Positions 60,140 to 64,000 of a DNA stretch of 64,000 nucleotides are shown in pieces (the first letter of the stretch is position 1; every line of letters starts with the position of its first letter). The stretch spans positions 15,314,001 through 15,378,000 of the forward strand of contig CM065318.1 of the NCBI GenBank assembly GCA_033032175.1. The letters run 5' to 3'. The stretch comes from Saturnia japonica (lineage: Eukaryota > Arthropoda > Insecta > Lepidoptera > Saturniidae). The translations under genes and the position numbers were made by a program. A model generated the notes under the pieces. It ran no database searches. It saw nothing but the letters and a program-made list of their open reading frames with translations, and was not told the origin of the DNA.

Positions 60140-60464
60140 TAAAAACAGAAAAAGGTTAATGTAAGTTACAGGCAACAAAGTGTTAGCATTCAAACAGATA
60201 TGGATTATTTAAAGAGGTTAAATATTTATAGAGGAGACACTACGTCATATTCATTCCACTAAAGCCGACAAAACGCATATCAGCTTATTATTATCAGTCA
60301 TCACACAGGGCTACAAAGAAAAAACGTTGACAGCGGCTATGTAGCTAGGTGACGTAAATATACTAAGCCTGAAAATGAATTAAACAAAGCAAGCAAAGCA
60401 AATTACGTGAGTCAGGTTTTTATAGTGTGTGTGCTGGTCGCATCTACCTGTAATTTCCTTAGAG

Positions 60465-60700
60465 ACTAGCTGTTGCCTACAGGTTCGTTTGCATGAATAT
60501 GACATTCCACTTGACCTACGTAACTTATAGATTATTAGTGGACTGTTTATTATTTTACCGCTTCTGCTTAGCTCCTGTCGAAAAGTTTAATGATATTTAG
60601 CTTAGATTACTCTTTGAAAACTCCTCTACCTACCCGTGAAAGTCCTTTCAAAATCAGTTGAGCCATTGTGGAGATCAGCCCGGACACACAAACATACAAA
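60465..60700 (-). repeat. Helitron/LINE-type reverse remnant
   Basis: ACTAGCTGTTGCCTACAGGT opens; TTTCAAAATCAGTTGAGCCA then CACACAAACATACAAAAATA closes it, a common layout of lepidopteran repeat tails. Confidence 0.4.
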
Positions 60701-62489
60701 AATAATAATTCAAAGTAATGTATGAATTTTGGCAACGTGCAAATAACCTTATACGTTTAAGAAAAGCTTTTATTTCTAAATTACAGACAGGTACTTCAAT
60801 TTCATTGAAGTGAAAATTTCTTTAGCTGCGTTGAGCGATTTTTGGTAGGAGAAAAACTTATGAATTCGCATTTCCGATGACCTCGACATACTCGAAACGT
60901 ATTGTGCTTTAGCCAGACTAGCGACGCGTAATATAGCGGTCTGTGAACATGAATACGCATATATACACTAAAACATTGTATATAGTCGACTGTATCATAT
61001 GCGTGTTTGATTTTTTGTATGAGTAAAATCTTATGATTTCGCGTCACCGACATGCTCTGTAATAATTCAGACTATGATTGATTTAAACCTGTAAAATTGA
61101 GTTTTACTTCTGTCGGCACTGTCGGTATTCCTTATGAGTGTTGAGTTGTAATATATATATGTATAAATATATATAGATTTATACAGAGTTGATGGTAGAT
61201 TGAATCTTTTAGAAATGTCGTTAGAATTGGACTTCATTGTCACTTTTCTAAATAAAACTTTATAACGGTTACACATACTTTTACAGTTAACCCACGTAAG
61301 TAGGGTCAGAACAATATGTTTTCCTTTTGAACAGACAACTAAATTTGCTTAGAGTATATAAAAAATTGCGCCTGCAGCATCGCGCACGTGACATAATTGA
61401 AACTTCTTAAAAGGGAGACTCCTCTGAGACCTGAGGCCTAGTAGACTGTTTATTAGATACATAAACAATGTATGGCTGTCTTTATCCTTCTCTCTACGTT
61501 ATATCTTTCTTCTCTCTTATGTAACAAAATGTGCCTAAACGTGACGCGTCGTTGAAATTTCACTCTCAATTCTCGTCCAATTAACGAATTGCCATCTAAG
61601 AAATTTCACATCAAAAATAATTCTTGTGCGTTCGTGTTTTACGAGTTCACGCATCTTTCGATTAAGTTGAAATTGTTTATAGTTGTTAGGCGAAAGTGCG
61701 AAACGCACAAAAGATAACGCGTGAGTCGCTTCAACAAATGATTGTTTTCAAATAGCTTTCCGATGTTTTTTGAATGTAGTTTCCAAGTTTGAACTCGAGG
61801 AAGGTTTTAGGCTACATATAGGTAAGCTAAACAATTAGAATACAATGACAATATAATAAAAAAAAAGGAAACCATCTTTAATGATTTTCAAAGAGTTCTC
61901 TGGTGTAGCTTCGAAGTTGCAGGTCCAATGCTAATGAAATTAAAATAGAACCACCCTATCAAACAAAAAAGAATCATCCAAATCGGTACATAAACAAAGA
62001 AGTTATGGCCGAAAATCCACAAAGAAAAAAGAAAACATTCGAATTGTAATACATATATGACATGCGAAGATGTTTCGTGGAGAACAAGAATATTTCAAAC
62101 GAACTAAGTCGAGCGCCAACAACATGAAGTTAGCTATCAGAGATAATAATTAGAGATGAAACGGATATCCGGTAACTATCCGGTATCCGGCCTATCTGGC
62201 CTTGTTATACACAAGGCAAAACATAACAAAATAATAATAATAATTTATTTCAATTATAAAAATTCATAATGTTATGTTATTTTTACACAGATTGAAACTA
62301 AAGATAATTATAATTTTTTACAATTCTTAATAATATACGTTACAACGAAATATACATTTAAATTCAATAAATTGAATTTAGGTACCTACATTATTTTCAT
62401 TGATGGCTAAATTCAATCATGTCACACTTCCGTCACATGATGCACGAATTCTCAATTTTACCTATACTAAACGCCTAAAAAATGAATAA
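60701..62489. other. Upstream of gene 2, no exon found
   Basis: The missing first exon of gene 2 was looked for on the minus strand here and up to 64000. A strong donor (AAAG|GTGAGT at 63066) has no in-frame ATG before it, so it could only be a 5' UTR exon. Confidence 0.4.
61871..62047 (-). repeat. Dispersed repeat D, reverse copy
   Basis: ACCATCTTTAATGATTTTCA to ACATTCGAATTG; contains AATCGGTACATAAACAAAGA, matching the family in reverse. Confidence 0.55.
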
Positions 62490-62497
62490 CTTCAAAG

Positions 62498-62804
62498 TAT
62501 GGAGGATAGAGACGATGAGCAGCATCTCTATGTATAATCCGTCGAAAAGTGTCAAATTAAGGTGGCGCCACGGTAGCAAGTGTGTAAATTTTATAGATAG
62601 CGCCAAAAGCTAAAGTTGTTCAATTATTTCTTTAACTTTTACAACAGTAAAAATTATATAATTACGAAAAAGTATAATTTCCTCATGCTACACTAGCGCC
62701 ATTTTGGTGGGTGTTTGAATTGCGATTTGTTGCTTACAGCTCCACACTTTTTCAACTTCTCCCCCGTATAAGATAGTTCACGTTACCTCTCTCTACCCTC
62801 CATA
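62498..62804. mobile_element. Non-autonomous hAT-like MITE with 8-bp target duplication
   Basis: A 307-bp element with inverted ends TATGGAGGATAGAGA (left) and TCTCTACCCTCCATA (right, one mismatch). An 8-bp direct repeat CTTCAAAG flanks it at 62490-62497 and 62805-62812. A further imperfect inverted match (TGGCGC..GTAGCA) lies inside the ends. An 8-bp duplication is typical of hAT transposons. It has no coding capacity. Confidence 0.75.
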
Positions 62805-63224
62805 CTTCAAAGAAACAGACCCAGCGGTGAGTTGAAGCAAGGTGTATCAGTTGTAACTTGTAACGCTTTCTCACGGAGCAACGTCAGACGTTTAGCGTAG
62901 CGCTATCAATATAATATCAACCTTGAACACTTGAGTTAAGACTCCATACTCTATTGATAAGTACTCAGCGGTTCGTAAAGATTTTTCCGGTGAACATTTC
63001 CTTATTTACCAAGGTTATTTCTGTAGAATAATAAATGACCGAGGCATCGTAGATCAAGTCACTCACCTTTATTAACAGGACGAACACGTTAAGCCACTAC
63101 GGTCCGTTAACGATAGAATAATTAAACCAAAATTGGAATCAACGCTTAGTTGTCCGGTACAGATTTGATTGTTTTAATGTGAAAGATTTTCTTAGTTTGG
63201 ATATTTGTAACAACTAGAGGTATC

Positions 63225-63400
63225 AATAGTTCATTGCCAACCTTTGACTCCTTCCTCTAGGAGCTCGGGAAACGGTACTATTCGCAGAAACACAAGACAA
63301 TGTTATTTGACTGCGATCTTCTGTCGGGTTCCAGGAATCAGACTGCCCCAAGTAAAGACAAATTTTCAAAGAGACTTCTATGTGCCCCATTATGCCTGTA
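63225..63400 (+). repeat. Dispersed repeat H, copy
   Basis: GAGCTCGGGAAACGGTACTA, GCGATCTTCTGTCGGGTTCC and ACTGCCCCAAGTAAAGACAA match repeat H, followed by CCCCATTATGCCTGTATAC. Confidence 0.5.
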
Positions 63401-64000
63401 TACTTTGCTTAAATCCTTAAATTTTGGAAAAAAAATCTTTTAAATTTCGGTAAAATAAGCGGCCTTTTAGTTCGTTTCAAAAATGTTGTTTAATGAAAGG
63501 ATTTTTACAATTTAAATACATAGGTACTCAATTTATATTTTTTAGTCTTGCATGTGTGAAATAATGTCATTAATTTTAAACATCTTGCTGAGTTTATTTC
63601 AAGCATATTTATTATGTGACAAGTTAAAATGAAATCGAAAGCGAGGTAATATTGCATTGTTACATAGTTAGTTCTAAGCTGTGTAAAGTTGCAAGTCACT
63701 AGCTCATAGGTAATTTAGTTTAAAATCGATCGCAAGCTTTGTAATGAACAGATAGACAAGAATACGAGTTAATAAAAATTGCAGTCTTTATATTTTTATA
63801 TAAAAATATTTTTATGCACACAGTATGTACATTTTTATATAGAAGACTATATAATATGATAAGTTACGTGTATAAGAGACATTAGGCCAATTTTTTTTTA
63901 CCTATTACATAATTTTCTTTGAACGCAATGAGATAAGCGACACCTATTGTAAGTCCATTTAAATTACAAAACGGTCAATTTTCCAGCTTAAAGTATGTCA

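Overview
The window looks like lepidopteran (moth or butterfly) genomic DNA. It is AT-rich and nearly gene-empty. Its coding sequence is cut into short exons with GT-AG introns, and it is packed with insect transposons: mariner/IS630 elements, Helitron-like repeats, tRNA-derived SINEs, R1-clade and RTE-like LINE 3' ends, and a hAT-type MITE. The lineage call rests on the style of these repeats and is inference. No bacterial-type operon, tRNA gene, rRNA gene or CRISPR array was seen.

Two paralogous minus-strand genes supply almost all the recognisable host coding sequence. Both encode membrane lipid-phosphate phosphatases (PAP2 / LPP / wunen family). Gene 1 has five exons between 27409 and 18240, including its start codon. 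Gene 2 has four exons between 56988 and 49454; its first exon is missing. All three active-site motifs (KX6RP, SGH or SAH, SRX5HX3D) are present in each. Corresponding exons share phase, and two have exactly the same length (152 and 177 nt), so the pair is best read as an old tandem duplication. The last coding exon of each was not found. Each last visible exon ends at a good splice donor, and reading through it would stop after a few residues.

Layout: 1-17.9 kb is repeat-rich with no confident gene. 18.2-27.4 kb is gene 1; one intron carries a complete DD41D transposon (23666-24969) with perfect terminal repeats and an uninterrupted transposase. 27.9-28.5 kb holds a 5'-truncated R1-clade LINE with a 16-bp target duplication. 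28.5-46.8 kb is intergenic and holds a frameshifted mariner (32694-33973), SINEs, an RTE-like LINE 3' end and several GC-rich islands. 46819-49417 is a Helitron-like element whose interior has been amplified into a 168/153-bp satellite with a 657-bp higher-order period; it ends 36 bp from a gene 2 exon. 49.45-57.0 kb is gene 2, whose introns contain a second mariner (54005-55253) and two transposase relics. 57.1-64 kb holds a 74-bp-arm inverted repeat, Helitron-like ends and a hAT-like MITE with an 8-bp target duplication.

The two phosphatases would dephosphorylate lipid phosphates (phosphatidate, lysophosphatidate, sphingosine-1-phosphate type) at the outer face of the plasma membrane or the ER/Golgi lumen. 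The rest of the window records successive transposon invasions, several nested or in introns. Nothing seen forms a defence system or other multi-gene novelty. The most notable items are the satellite-bearing Helitron, the intact DD41D transposon and the long inverted repeat beside gene 2.
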